From positions 1 through 64,000 of the forward strand of contig JACKEA010000008.1 in the NCBI GenBank assembly GCA_020633235.1: a stretch of DNA of 64,000 nt, written 5' to 3'. The translations under genes were made by a program, and so were the position numbers. Source of the DNA: Polyangiaceae bacterium (GTDB taxonomy: Bacteria > Myxococcota_A > Polyangia > Polyangiales > Polyangiaceae). The notes under the pieces are model-generated. The model did not search any database. It was given only the letters and a program-made list of their open reading frames with translations, and was not told the DNA's origin. Below are positions 8,483 through 16,862 of the stretch, one piece after another. How positions within the stretch are numbered: the stretch's first letter is position 1; every line of letters begins with the position of its first letter.

Positions 8483-9787
8483 ATGATGCGCTGGGCGAGT
8501 GTCGGGTTGGTGGCGGCTTGTCTGAGCATGAGCTGCAGTGATTCCGGAAGCAGCGACGGCGGCGGTGGCGGAGGCGGCGCATCGGGGGGCTCCGGCGGTG
8601 GCGGCAACGCATCGGGCTCCGGGGGCAACGGCAACGCGGCAGGGACCGGTGGCGGCACCGGCGGCAGCGGCAACGCGGCGGGTACGGGCGGAGCGACCGG
8701 CGGCGCGGGCGGCAGTGGCGGCGGGCTGTCCAGCCAGGCGCGGGACGTGGCGACGAAGCTCGGACGCAGCCCGAACTTCTTGATCGGGATGGGCAACGAT
8801 CTCGACAACGACCACGACAAGGACGGCGCCTACACCCTCGGCGTCACCCTCGACCTGCACTACGCCTACTTGGTGGGCTTGAAGGGGCAGGGGGGCTGGC
8901 CCGACTGGAACGCGAACGGCACGTTCGTGAACATCCTGACGGACAGCGCGAAGAAGCACGGCGTGACGCCGATGTTCACGCTGTACTCGATGGCCGCCTG
9001 GGGCGAAGCCAACACCGACACGCTGGTGAACGACCAGTACATGCAACCCTATTGGGACGGCGCGAAGCTGCTCTTCGAGCGGCTGGGTGCGTTCGGCGAC
9101 CCCGCGGTGGTGCATTTCGAACCGGACTTCTGGGCCTATGCGCAACAGGCTTCGAAGGGGAACCCGAGCTCGTTGCCGGTCCACGTGAGCGGCCTGGTTG
9201 CTGACTGCTCGGGGCAACCGGACAACCTCGTCGGCATGGGGCATTGTCTCGTGGCGCTCGCGCGAAAGTACGCACCGAAGGCCGTGATCGGCTTCCACGC
9301 TTCACGCTGGGCAGATCCTGATGCGAGCAAGGTCGCGAAGTTCTTGGTCGACATCGGCGCCGGCGAAGCCGACATCGTCGTGCTCGAGACCCTGGATCGC
9401 GATGCCGGCTGCTTCGAAGAGCACGTCGATCCGAACTGTCAACGCAACGACGGCCCGTGGTACTGGGACGAGACCAACAAGACGAGCCCGAACTTCTCAG
9501 AGCACCTGGCCTGGGCCAAGAGCATCGGCACCGGCGTGGGGCGGCCCATCTTGTGGTGGCAGATGCCCTTCGGCGTGCCCAGCTCGACGCCCGGCGGCAG
9601 CGCCGGCAAGTACCGCGACAACCGCGTGAAGTACCTGTTCGAGCACACCGACGAGTTCGTGGCGGCGGGCGGCCTGGGCGCGGTGTTCGGCACCGGCGCC
9701 GGCAACCAGACCTACATCACGACCGACGGCGGCCAGTTCAAGAACGCCGTTACTCAGTACTTCAAGAGCCCGACGCCGCTGCCCTGA
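8483..9787 (+). CDS. Secreted lipoprotein, Gly-rich linker plus TIM-barrel-like hydrolase domain
   Basis: 434 residues with a strong ribosome-binding site (TTGGAGG) five bases before the start. The lipoprotein signal ends at the Cys of SMSC (about 18), followed by a 60-residue Gly/Ser/Ala/Asn linker. The remaining 350 residues contain repeated beta-strand/helix segments and many aromatic and acidic residues (LHYAYL, VHFEPDFW, VIGFHASRW, VVLETLDRD, ILWWQMPF). This resembles a glycoside-hydrolase TIM barrel with Glu/Asp at strand ends. I do not recognise a defined GH family. Probably a surface enzyme acting on polysaccharide. Confidence 0.65.
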   Translation: MMRWASVGLVAACLSMSCSDSGSSDGGGGGGGASGGSGGGGNASGSGGNGNAAGTGGGTGGSGNAAGTGGATGGAGGSGGGLSSQARDVATKLGRSPNFLIGMGNDLDNDHDKDGAYTLGVTLDLHYAYLVGLKGQGGWPDWNANGTFVNILTDSAKKHGVTPMFTLYSMAAWGEANTDTLVNDQYMQPYWDGAKLLFERLGAFGDPAVVHFEPDFWAYAQQASKGNPSSLPVHVSGLVADCSGQPDNLVGMGHCLVALARKYAPKAVIGFHASRWADPDASKVAKFLVDIGAGEADIVVLETLDRDAGCFEEHVDPNCQRNDGPWYWDETNKTSPNFSEHLAWAKSIGTGVGRPILWWQMPFGVPSSTPGGSAGKYRDNRVKYLFEHTDEFVAAGGLGAVFGTGAGNQTYITTDGGQFKNAVTQYFKSPTPLP

Positions 9788-9805
9788 AGCGCTAAGCTCC
9801 CGACA

Positions 9806-10504
9806 ATGAGCTTCGGCGAGCGTGTGGCGCGGCCGCGGCCGGTGCGGCTCGACGCGGCCGTCGGCTGCACCCACTGCGGTGCCACGGTGGAGCTCGCAGG
9901 ACCGGTGCGCGAGGCCCGCTGCAACGCGTGTCAGACGAACGTGGAGATCCCGCCGTTGGCGTGGGCCAAGCTGCTGCGCGAGATCGACGAGCTGAGCTTT
10001 CAGGTCGGCGAGGGACAAGGCTCCGGCGTGCGGGTGGACGCGGAAGGCGTGCAGCTCGCCTGCGCCTGGGTGCTGTCGGAGCCGCTCTGTCGGCAGTGCG
10101 ACACGCCGGTGCCGCAGATCGAGCCCGGGGAGTCGGGGCAGGTCTTCTGTCAGAAGTGCGGCGCGCCGATGCCCACCATGCCGGCACCCTCGTGGCTCCG
10201 GATGATGACGCACACGGCGCAGCAGGTGTACGGGGCCGAGCTGACGTTCGACGCGGCGGCTCTCGACCGGAAGGCGCGGCGTTTCTGGATCGTGCTGCAG
10301 GGTACGCCCAACGTCACCAACGCTCGGCGCGAAGCCTCCATGAAGCTCGACGTCGAGGAAGCCTTTCGCAATCGAACGCCAAAGAAGTCGAGCCCGCTGT
10401 TCTGGATCTTCATCGTGCTCGTGCTGGGCAGCGCCGCGTACCTGATGGTGACCACCGGGCAGCGAACGCAACACAACGTGAAGCACATCTTGGACACCGA
10501 ATAG
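9806..10504 (+). CDS. Zinc-ribbon membrane protein
   Basis: 232 residues. Two pairs of CxxC motifs suggest two zinc ribbons: CTHC at 21-24 with CNAC near 39-42, and CRQC near 96 with CQKC near 115. A single C-terminal hydrophobic segment (about 200-222, SPLFWIFIVLVLGSAAYLM) should anchor it in the inner membrane with the ribbons in the cytoplasm. There is no enzymatic motif. It starts 18 bp after the preceding lipoprotein gene and may be co-transcribed. Similar ribbon-plus-anchor proteins are common and uncharacterised in myxobacteria. Confidence 0.6.
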   Translation: MSFGERVARPRPVRLDAAVGCTHCGATVELAGPVREARCNACQTNVEIPPLAWAKLLREIDELSFQVGEGQGSGVRVDAEGVQLACAWVLSEPLCRQCDTPVPQIEPGESGQVFCQKCGAPMPTMPAPSWLRMMTHTAQQVYGAELTFDAAALDRKARRFWIVLQGTPNVTNARREASMKLDVEEAFRNRTPKKSSPLFWIFIVLVLGSAAYLMVTTGQRTQHNVKHILDTE

Positions 10505-10553
10505 GCGAGACGCGCGACGGCGAACGTTGCGATCGCCGCCGCGCTCGGTTCGG

Positions 10554-11642
10554 CTATGCGTGAAGCCGACGACGCCGGCGTGCGCCGAGTCCGACCCATG
10601 CCGCCAGCCCCACGAGCCCGAACCAGCTGGGTTGCCGGCCGCTCGTCGTCGAGCAGCCCGCTGCCGGGGGCTCGCCCGGATCTGCCGAGGGATCCAGCGA
10701 TGGGTCGACGGGATCCTCGACCGGGTCGGTTTGAGCCGCCGGATCGGTGGGATCGGTTTGAGCCGTCGGATCGGTAGGATCGGTCTGAGCCGTCGGATCG
10801 GTGGGATCGGCGGGCGGATCGGTCTGAGCGGGAGGATCGCCCGGATCCGTCGCGTCCGTGGGCGCCGGGAGCGTGAGCTCGTTCCACATGATGTCGTACA
10901 GGCTCGGGTCGTAGAAGAACTGGAAGTGACCGACGAAGCCGTTGCACACCTCGATGTTCTTGGCGCCGGGGATCTTGGAGGTCTCGTAGGGCTGGATGTA
11001 CTCGTCGGTGCACGTGTAGATGGACGTGATCGGCACCGTCTTTGGGAGCGGCGCGTCGTTGACCTCATGGAGGAACGCGCTGCCCGGCGTCAGGTCGTCG
11101 AGGGCGTCCCAACCGACGATGGACTTCGCCCACGGTGCCTTCGGCAGGCCGTGCTGCGGAGAGATGAACGTGACCAGGCGACGCACGTGCGCTTCACCGC
11201 CCAGCGCTTGGACGTACTCGCGGGCGATGAGGCCGCCGGTGCACTCGGCGAGGATGTCGAGGCGCTGCTCGCCGGTCTTGGCCAGGAGACCCGTGACGAC
11301 CTTGGCGAGCGCATGTGAATTCTCCGTCAGGTCACCGCTCAGCAGCTCCGGCGGCTCGTACACGACGGGGTTGAAGCCGTCGCGCTGCAGGCGCGCTTTG
11401 ATCGGGTCGAACCAAACCGCGGGGATCGTCACACCCGTGATGAGCAACACGGTGCGTGGCGTCGCGGGTGGCGTGTGCCCTGGCTCGAGGTTCATCGCTG
11501 CGGCTCGCTCGCTCGCGAACTTTTCGAGGAAGTAGTTGCCCCAGGTGTGCGGGTCCTTGATGTCCCCCTTGGGCATGTCACATGCGACCAGCGTGATGGC
11601 GGACAGCGCAGAGATGGCAATGAAGCGATAGGAGCGTTTCAT
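10554..11642 (-). CDS. Lipase-like alpha/beta hydrolase with lipobox and MYXO-CTERM-like tail, Cys at the nucleophile position
   Basis: 362 residues. A lipoprotein signal ends at Cys21 (LVAC). The hydrolase core (about 63-255) starts with VLLITGV. The nucleophile elbow reads AECTGG at 132-137 where lipases have GHSxGG, so Cys134 stands in place of Ser. A linker of repeated TDPTDPTAQ units leads to a C-terminal GCSTTSGR, a hydrophobic stretch and an Arg cluster, the layout of the MYXO-CTERM sorting signal. Having both an N-terminal lipid anchor and this tail is unusual. The gene is divergent from a TetR gene and shares an operator-rich gap, so it is probably TetR-controlled. Confidence 0.7.
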   Translation of the reverse strand: MKRSYRFIAISALSAITLVACDMPKGDIKDPHTWGNYFLEKFASERAAAMNLEPGHTPPATPRTVLLITGVTIPAVWFDPIKARLQRDGFNPVVYEPPELLSGDLTENSHALAKVVTGLLAKTGEQRLDILAECTGGLIAREYVQALGGEAHVRRLVTFISPQHGLPKAPWAKSIVGWDALDDLTPGSAFLHEVNDAPLPKTVPITSIYTCTDEYIQPYETSKIPGAKNIEVCNGFVGHFQFFYDPSLYDIMWNELTLPAPTDATDPGDPPAQTDPPADPTDPTAQTDPTDPTAQTDPTDPAAQTDPVEDPVDPSLDPSADPGEPPAAGCSTTSGRQPSWFGLVGLAAWVGLGARRRRRLHA

Positions 11643-11716
11643 GTCGGATTCGTCTTTCTGATTGGGCGCTCCTCACCGCCGACCCCCTTGCCGCCGAGAA
11701 GAGCGCATTCCCTATC

Positions 11717-11846
11717 GAACGCTCAATCGGTAAAGGATTGAACGTTCATTCGGTAATTGGTACTTGCCGTATTTACGCCGTCAACCAGTACTTCTCCCCA
11801 GCTTGACAACCCAGCGACAATACTCGAATAATCATTCGGTAAATGG
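11717..11846. promoter_or_regulatory. Three-copy operator-like motif between divergent lipase and TetR genes
   Basis: Two direct units begin at 11717 (GAACGCTCAATCGGTAAAGG) and 11740 (GAACGTTCATTCGGTAATTG), 23 bp apart. A third, shorter unit at 11831-11846 (ATCATTCGGTAAATGG) overlaps the tetR start codon. The shared core is TCAWTCGGTAAW. Units 1 and 2 contain a small palindrome (TGAACGTTCA in unit 2), and unit 3 contains CGAAT-AATC-ATTCG. The spacing of about two helical turns and the position across both promoters fit co-operative TetR binding that controls both genes. Confidence 0.65.
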
Positions 11847-12454
11847 CGCAGCGGAAGGCAGGGACCAAGAAGCGGGGTCGACCGCCGCGGCTCCTCGACC
11901 GGAGGGAATCGATCCTCGACGCCGCCCTGGCCTGCTTCGTGGAACGCGGCTTTCACGGGACGGTGATCCCGGACATCGCGAAGCGCGCCGAGATCGCGAC
12001 CGGCACGCTGTACCACTACTTCGAGAGCAAGGAGGCGTTGGTCAACGTGCTCTATCGAAAGTGGAAAGGGGCCGTGTCCGAGCGGGTGCTCGCTGCGTTC
12101 CAACACGGCGCGCCTCCGCGGGAACAGTTCCGCGTGATGTGGCACGAGATGGTCGCATTCGCGCAAGAGCATCCCAAGGCCTTCGCTTTCATCGAGCTCC
12201 ACAACCACAGCAGCTACCTGGACGACGAGAGCCGCGCGGTGGATCACGCCATCAAGGACTTCGCCGAGCTCATGGTGGCGAATGCTCAGGCTCGAGGCGT
12301 CGTGAAGCCCCTCGACGCGAAGCTCTTGATGGAGCTCGTGTTCGGCGCGTTCAATGGAATGATCCGAGCGCAGTGGGAGGGTCGGATCCCGCTCGACGAC
12401 GCGGCCATCGCAGGGGCGGAATCCGCTTGCTGGGATACCCTCGCGCTGCGTTGA
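11843..12454 (+). CDS. TetR/AcrR family transcriptional regulator
   Basis: 203 residues. After a basic N-terminal arm (KKRGRPPR), the helix-turn-helix spans about 42-68 (IPDIAKRAEIATGTLYHYF, then ESKEAL). The C-terminal half is a TetR ligand domain with several His and aromatic residues (MWHEM, FIELHNHSSYL). It is divergent from the lipase-like lipoprotein gene, and one of three operator-like units overlaps its own start codon, so autoregulation and control of the lipase gene are likely. The ligand is unknown; a fatty acid or a lipase product would be a reasonable guess. Confidence 0.88.
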   Translation: MAQRKAGTKKRGRPPRLLDRRESILDAALACFVERGFHGTVIPDIAKRAEIATGTLYHYFESKEALVNVLYRKWKGAVSERVLAAFQHGAPPREQFRVMWHEMVAFAQEHPKAFAFIELHNHSSYLDDESRAVDHAIKDFAELMVANAQARGVVKPLDAKLLMELVFGAFNGMIRAQWEGRIPLDDAAIAGAESACWDTLALR

Positions 12455-12456
12455 GT

Positions 12457-12478
12457 GGTTCCGCGCCGCTACAAACAA
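12457..12478 (-). repeat. Interspersed repeat, degenerate reverse copy
   Basis: Reads GGTTCCGCGCCGCTACAAAC in the gap between the TetR and SAM hydrolase genes. It keeps the GGTTCCGC and ACAAAC ends of a reverse class A copy but has lost part of the middle. Low-confidence member of the family. Confidence 0.4.
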
Positions 12479-12498
12479 ACTTACGATCCAAGCAGGGC

Positions 12499-13209
12499 AT
12501 GGCCATCATCACTTTGCTCACGGATTTCGGGCTGGAAGATCCCTTCGTGGGGCAGATGCACGGGGTGATCCTCTCGCGCTGTCCGGAGGCGAAGATCGTG
12601 GACCTGACGCACGGCGTGCAGCCGCAGGACGTGCGGCAAGCGAGCTTCCTGCTGGCGCGCAGCTACGAGTGGTTCCCGCCGGGGAGCGTACACGTGGCGG
12701 TGGTGGACCCGGGCGTGGGCAGCGAGCGCGCGGGCATCGTGGTGGAGGCACAGGGGCACGTGTTCGTGGCGCCGGACAATGGCTTGTGCACGCCGCTGTT
12801 CAGCGGAGCGCGGGTGCATCGCATCGACATGGGCATCGCGCCGCGGAGCCGCACGTTTCACGGCCGCGACCTGTTCGCGCCGGTGGGCGCGGAGATCGCC
12901 AGCGGGCGCGTGGCGCCGGCGGAGGTGGGGCCGCCGCACGAGCCGGTGAAGCTGCCGCCCGCGGCCAAGGGGCGCGTGATGGTCGTGGATCACTTCGGAA
13001 ACCTGATCACGGACCTCGAGGCCGACGGCGCCGTGGCGGTGGAGATCGCGGGGCGCCGCATCCCGGTGCGCGGAACCTATTCCGACGTGGCCGTGGGCGA
13101 GCTCCTGGCGCTCACGAGCTCCTTCGACACGCTGGAAATCGCCTGTCGCGAGGGCAATGCGAGCGCGCTGCTCAGCGCGCGCGTGGGCGCGGAAGTGCGC
13201 GTCGTCTGA
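12499..13209 (+). CDS. DUF62 family SAM hydrolase (S-adenosyl-L-methionine hydroxide adenosyltransferase)
   Basis: 236 residues from the ATG at 12499. The N-terminus MAIITLLTDFG and the downstream motifs VDPGVGS and APDNGL are hallmarks of the DUF62/chlorinase-fluorinase superfamily. The non-halogenating members hydrolyse SAM to adenosine and methionine. The C-terminal domain begins near VDHFGNLITD, also typical. The halogenases have an extra loop and specific halide-site residues that I do not see here, so hydroxide adenosyltransferase is the better call. It follows the TetR gene by 44 bp on the same strand, but a degenerate repeat lies between, so co-transcription is uncertain. Confidence 0.9.
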   Translation: MAIITLLTDFGLEDPFVGQMHGVILSRCPEAKIVDLTHGVQPQDVRQASFLLARSYEWFPPGSVHVAVVDPGVGSERAGIVVEAQGHVFVAPDNGLCTPLFSGARVHRIDMGIAPRSRTFHGRDLFAPVGAEIASGRVAPAEVGPPHEPVKLPPAAKGRVMVVDHFGNLITDLEADGAVAVEIAGRRIPVRGTYSDVAVGELLALTSSFDTLEIACREGNASALLSARVGAEVRVV

Positions 13210-13250
13210 AGCCGAGAAACCTCTGGCCGACGCGCGGATCGGCGGTAAAG

Positions 13251-16100
13251 ATGCCGTACATGCGAGCCCTCGCTCTCAATCTGTCTCTCGTCGTTTCCCT
13301 CGCGGCGTGCTCCCCCGCGGTGGCGCGCCCCGCAGCAGCGCCTGCCGCCAAATCCACGGCGGCGAAGAAGCCGGCGCGCTCCCCCGCGGACAAGCTCGCG
13401 GCGGGAATCGAAGCACTGGAGGGGACGCGCTATTCCGAAGCGGAGCCGCTGCTCAAGGGCGCGGCCGTGGGCAAGCAACGGGGCGACGCCCTGGTGGCGC
13501 TGGCGCGCTTGCAGCTCGAGACCGGGCGCTACGACGACGCGCTGAAGACGGCGCAGCAGGCGGACGGCATCAAGGGAGCCAAGCTCGATTCGGCGTGGAT
13601 TGGTGCGGAGGCGCTGCGCCGTCAGGGCAAGCTCGCGGAGGCGGAGGCGCGCTTGCGCAAGGTGGAGAGCGAGCCGGAAGCGCGGCGAGCGCGGCTCGAG
13701 CTCGGAGAGCTCTTGCTCGAGCGCGGCAAGCAGAAGGACGCCACCCCGGTCCTCATGACCATCATCGAGGACTACAACGACGACAAGATCAAGGACACGG
13801 ACGGTCCGGGTCTGGCCATGGTGGGCCGCGCAGCGCACCTGCTGCGCTCGCCGCGAGACGCGAACGACGCCTTCAACCAGGCCGAGCGCGCGAAGGACGG
13901 CGACGTACAGACGCTGCTCTGGCGCGGCGAGCTGTTCCTCGAAAAGTACGACCCGGGCCACGCAGAAGAAGTCATCAAAGAGGTGCTGGCCAAGGCGCCG
14001 AACCGGCCGGAAGCGCTGGTGTGGATGGCCCACGTGAAGCTGGCCCAGGCGCTGGACTTCGACGAAGCGGAGCGCTTGGCGAAGAAGGCACTGTCCATCA
14101 ACCCGAAGATCACCTCCGCGCACTTCGTGCTGGCGGGCATCGCGCTGCGCGACATGGACCTCGCCAAGGCCGAAGACGAAGTGAAGCTCGGCCTGGCGGT
14201 GAACCCGCGGGACCTGGATCTGCTCAGCATGCACGCCACGGCGCGCTTCTTGGCGGACGACACCGCTGGCTTCAACGCGGCCACGCAGAAGGTGCTCGCG
14301 CTCAATCCCCAGTACTCGCGGATGTATCAGATCATCGGGGAGTTTGCCGATTGGGAGCACCGCTACGACGAGATCGTCGCGATGATGAAGAAGGCGGTGC
14401 AGATCGATCCGGACGACGCCAAGGCCTACGCCCAGCTGGGCCTGAACCTGATCCGCGCCGGCAACGACAAAGAGGGCGTGCAGGCGCTGAACACCGCCTT
14501 CGACAAGGATCCCTTCAACGTGCGCGTGTACAACACGCTGAACCTCTACGAAAAGGTGATCCCGAAGGACTACGTCACCGTCGCGCACAAGACCTTCACC
14601 TTCCGCTATCGGAAGGACGAGAAGGATCTGCTCGAACGCTACATTCCCGGGCTCCTCGACAGCGCCTGGCGCAAGTTCACGAAGAAGTACGCGTTCACCC
14701 CGTCCACGCCCATTGGCGTGGAGCTCTACGGCGAGCGCGAGAACTTCGCGATCCGCACCAGCGGCCTCCCGTCTACCGCGATTCAGGGTGTGTGCTTCGG
14801 CAAGACGCTGGCGGCCATGAGCCCACACGAAGAGAAGTTCAACATCGGCATGACGGTGTGGCACGAGCTCGCCCACGTGTTCCACATCCAGATGTCCAAG
14901 AGCCACGTGCCCCGCTGGTTCACCGAGGGGCTCGCGGAGTACGAAACCCTGGCGGAGCGTCCGGAGTGGAGCCGCGAGCACGATCCCGCGCTGTACGAGG
15001 CGTTGCGTAGCGGGCGGCTGCCCAAGGTGGGCGCCATGAGCCAAGCCTTCACCCGCGCGGAAGAGATGAGCGACGTGGCGACGGCCTACTACGCGTCGAG
15101 CCAGATCATGGTGATGCTGGTGGACAAGCACGGCATGCCCGCAGCGGATCAGATGCTGAAGCTGTGGGGCGAGGGCAAGGGCACGCCAGAGGTAGTGCAA
15201 ACCGCCCTGGGCATGTCCACGGACGCCTTCGATACCGAGTTTCGCACCTGGGCCGACCAAAAGCTCGCGCGCTACAAGACGCAGTTCGTTCCCATCTCCC
15301 GCACCGGGGGCTACGAAAAGGCGAAAGAAGCCGCGGAAAAAGCGCCGAAAGATCCCGCGAAGCAGGCCGCCTTCGCCCTGGCCGCGCTGCGCGAGCGCAA
15401 GGTGGAGGAAGCGCACAAGGCGCTCGAGGCGGCCCTCGCCGCTTCTCCGGACTACCCGGATGCGCTGTGGCTCGAGGCACGCCTGGCCATGTCCAAGCGC
15501 GACATGGCCAGCGCCAGCACGCTGCTGCAAAAGCTCACGCAGAAGAGCGACGGCTACATGGTGCAGATGGCCCTGGCGGACATCTCCGAAGCCAAGGGCG
15601 ACGTAGCCGGGATGAAGAAAGCCTTCGAACGCGCCCACCAGCTCGACCCGACGCAAGCGGAGCCGCTGCAAGCGCTGGTGGATCTCGCCAAGAAGACCGG
15701 CGACAAGGACGGTGAGCTCGACGGCCTGCGCAAGCTCTCCAAGCTGGAAGAGCACGACGGTCGCATCTATCGCCGCCTGATGCGCGCGCTGATGGACAAG
15801 AAGCTCTACAAGGAAGCGAAGGACGTGGGCGAGATGGGCCTGTGGGCGGATCTCGAGGGCGCCCAGACCCACGCGCTCTTCGCCGAAGCCCTTGCGCACC
15901 TCAAGATGGTGCCCCGCGCCATCTACGAGCTCGAGAGCGCGCTGATGTGTCCCGCGCGCCCCAAGGAGCAGGCGGAGCTCCACGCCCAGCTCGCCGAGAC
16001 GTACATGATGGTGCCGAACCCCGGCAAAGCGCGGGAGCACGCCAAGGCGGCGCGCAAGCTCGACCCCGACAATCCGCGCGTCAAAAAGCTCAAGATCTGA
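13251..16100 (+). CDS. TPR-rich lipoprotein with gluzincin metallopeptidase (peptidase MA-like) domain
   Basis: 949 residues from the ATG at 13251 (an ATG three codons on is also possible). The lipoprotein signal ends in SLAAC. About 450 residues of TPR-like helical repeats follow. The middle domain (about 455-680) carries a zinc-protease motif HELAH at 538-542 with a downstream Glu in FTEGLAEYE, the gluzincin arrangement of the peptidase MA family. More TPR repeats (about 690-945) complete the protein. It is probably periplasmic or outer-membrane attached, with the TPR arms presenting substrates or partners. Proteins of this layout are common in myxobacteria and uncharacterised. Confidence 0.8.
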   Translation: MPYMRALALNLSLVVSLAACSPAVARPAAAPAAKSTAAKKPARSPADKLAAGIEALEGTRYSEAEPLLKGAAVGKQRGDALVALARLQLETGRYDDALKTAQQADGIKGAKLDSAWIGAEALRRQGKLAEAEARLRKVESEPEARRARLELGELLLERGKQKDATPVLMTIIEDYNDDKIKDTDGPGLAMVGRAAHLLRSPRDANDAFNQAERAKDGDVQTLLWRGELFLEKYDPGHAEEVIKEVLAKAPNRPEALVWMAHVKLAQALDFDEAERLAKKALSINPKITSAHFVLAGIALRDMDLAKAEDEVKLGLAVNPRDLDLLSMHATARFLADDTAGFNAATQKVLALNPQYSRMYQIIGEFADWEHRYDEIVAMMKKAVQIDPDDAKAYAQLGLNLIRAGNDKEGVQALNTAFDKDPFNVRVYNTLNLYEKVIPKDYVTVAHKTFTFRYRKDEKDLLERYIPGLLDSAWRKFTKKYAFTPSTPIGVELYGERENFAIRTSGLPSTAIQGVCFGKTLAAMSPHEEKFNIGMTVWHELAHVFHIQMSKSHVPRWFTEGLAEYETLAERPEWSREHDPALYEALRSGRLPKVGAMSQAFTRAEEMSDVATAYYASSQIMVMLVDKHGMPAADQMLKLWGEGKGTPEVVQTALGMSTDAFDTEFRTWADQKLARYKTQFVPISRTGGYEKAKEAAEKAPKDPAKQAAFALAALRERKVEEAHKALEAALAASPDYPDALWLEARLAMSKRDMASASTLLQKLTQKSDGYMVQMALADISEAKGDVAGMKKAFERAHQLDPTQAEPLQALVDLAKKTGDKDGELDGLRKLSKLEEHDGRIYRRLMRALMDKKLYKEAKDVGEMGLWADLEGAQTHALFAEALAHLKMVPRAIYELESALMCPARPKEQAELHAQLAETYMMVPNPGKAREHAKAARKLDPDNPRVKKLKI

Positions 16101-16122
16101 GCCCGAATCTCCCGTTCTACAT

Positions 16123-16148
16123 GGGTTTGTCGGTCCGCCGCGGTAACC
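16123..16148 (+). repeat. Interspersed repeat, class A, left copy bracketing hemolysin III
   Basis: The 19-bp stretch GGGTTTGTCGGTCCGCCGC (16123-16141) is repeated exactly in inverted orientation at 16842-16860. The following GG-TAACC extends the class A consensus with one inserted T. Together the two copies enclose the hemolysin III gene and its promoter. Confidence 0.85.
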
Positions 16149-16161
16149 CCGCGGCTGAACG

Positions 16162-16197
16162 TTGACAGTGTGCACTGTAACGGTTATGGGTGTCTGT
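16162..16197 (+). promoter_or_regulatory. Candidate promoter with inverted repeat upstream of hemolysin III
   Basis: A TTGACA -35-like box (16162-16167) overlaps the inverted repeat ACAGTG-TG-CACTGT (16165-16178), a plausible repressor site. A weak -10 would fall around 16184-16190, which would put transcription start very near the ATG at 16198. The TTG that could extend the frame upstream lies inside this element and is not a likely start. Confidence 0.45.
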
Positions 16198-16830
16198 ATG
16201 CTGTCTCGGCCCACCGCCCGCGAGGAGATCGAAAACAGTGTGAGTCACGGCATCGGCCTGCTCGCCGCCATCGCCGTGGCGCCCTTCCTGATCGCGAGCG
16301 CCGCCTCGGGGGGCAGCGCCCAGACCATCGTCGGCGCCAGCGTGTTCTCCGCGACGATGGTGCTCTTGTACCTGTCGTCCACGCTGTACCACGCGCTGCC
16401 CGCGCCCTCCGCCAAGCGCGTGCTGCGCACCGTGGATCACGCCGCCATCTTCCTGCTCATCGCCGGTACCTACACGCCCTTCACCTTGGGCGTGCTGAGC
16501 GGCGCCTGGGGTTGGACGTTGTTCGGACTGGTATGGACGCTGGCGCTGGCCGGCGTGCTGCTCGAGACCTTCGGCCGCATGCGATATCCGAAGCTATCCC
16601 TCGCCCTGTACATCGGCATGGGCTGGCTGGTGCTGATCGCGGCCAAGCCCATGATCCAGCTGATGCAACCGTGGGGACTCTTCTGGCTCGTTGCGGGGGG
16701 CGTGGCGTACACGGCCGGCGTCGCGTTCTACGCCGCCAAGCGCATCCCGCATCATCACCTGATCTGGCACCTGTTCGTGATTGCCGGCACGGCGTGCCAC
16801 GTCGTGGCCGTGCTGCGCTACGCGGCGTAA
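16186..16830 (+). CDS. Hemolysin III / PAQR family membrane protein
   Basis: About 214 residues (210 if the ATG at 16198 is used). The motif EEIENSVSHGIG near the N-terminus, seven hydrophobic segments, STLYHALP, DHAAIFLLIAGTYTPF and the C-terminal HHLIWHLFVIAGTACH are the conserved elements of the hemolysin III/YqfA/PAQR family, including the three His and one Asp that bind zinc. The role in bacteria is unclear; YqfA-type proteins affect membrane energetics. A single-gene unit bracketed by an inverted pair of interspersed repeats, with an operator-like inverted repeat in its promoter. Confidence 0.9.
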   Translation: MGVCMLSRPTAREEIENSVSHGIGLLAAIAVAPFLIASAASGGSAQTIVGASVFSATMVLLYLSSTLYHALPAPSAKRVLRTVDHAAIFLLIAGTYTPFTLGVLSGAWGWTLFGLVWTLALAGVLLETFGRMRYPKLSLALYIGMGWLVLIAAKPMIQLMQPWGLFWLVAGGVAYTAGVAFYAAKRIPHHHLIWHLFVIAGTACHVVAVLRYAA

Positions 16831-16833
16831 CGC

Positions 16834-16860
16834 GCGGTTTTGCGGCGGACCGACAAACCC
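16834..16860 (-). repeat. Interspersed repeat, class A, right copy bracketing hemolysin III
   Basis: Reverse copy; 16842-16860 is the exact reverse complement of 16123-16141. It fills the gap between the convergent hemolysin III and Cys-repeat lipoprotein genes. Confidence 0.85.
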
Positions 16861-16862
16861 AA

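Noticed and set aside
12499..13209. Fluorinase or chlorinase
   Set aside because: The DUF62 motifs are present, but the extra loop and halide residues of the halogenases are not seen.
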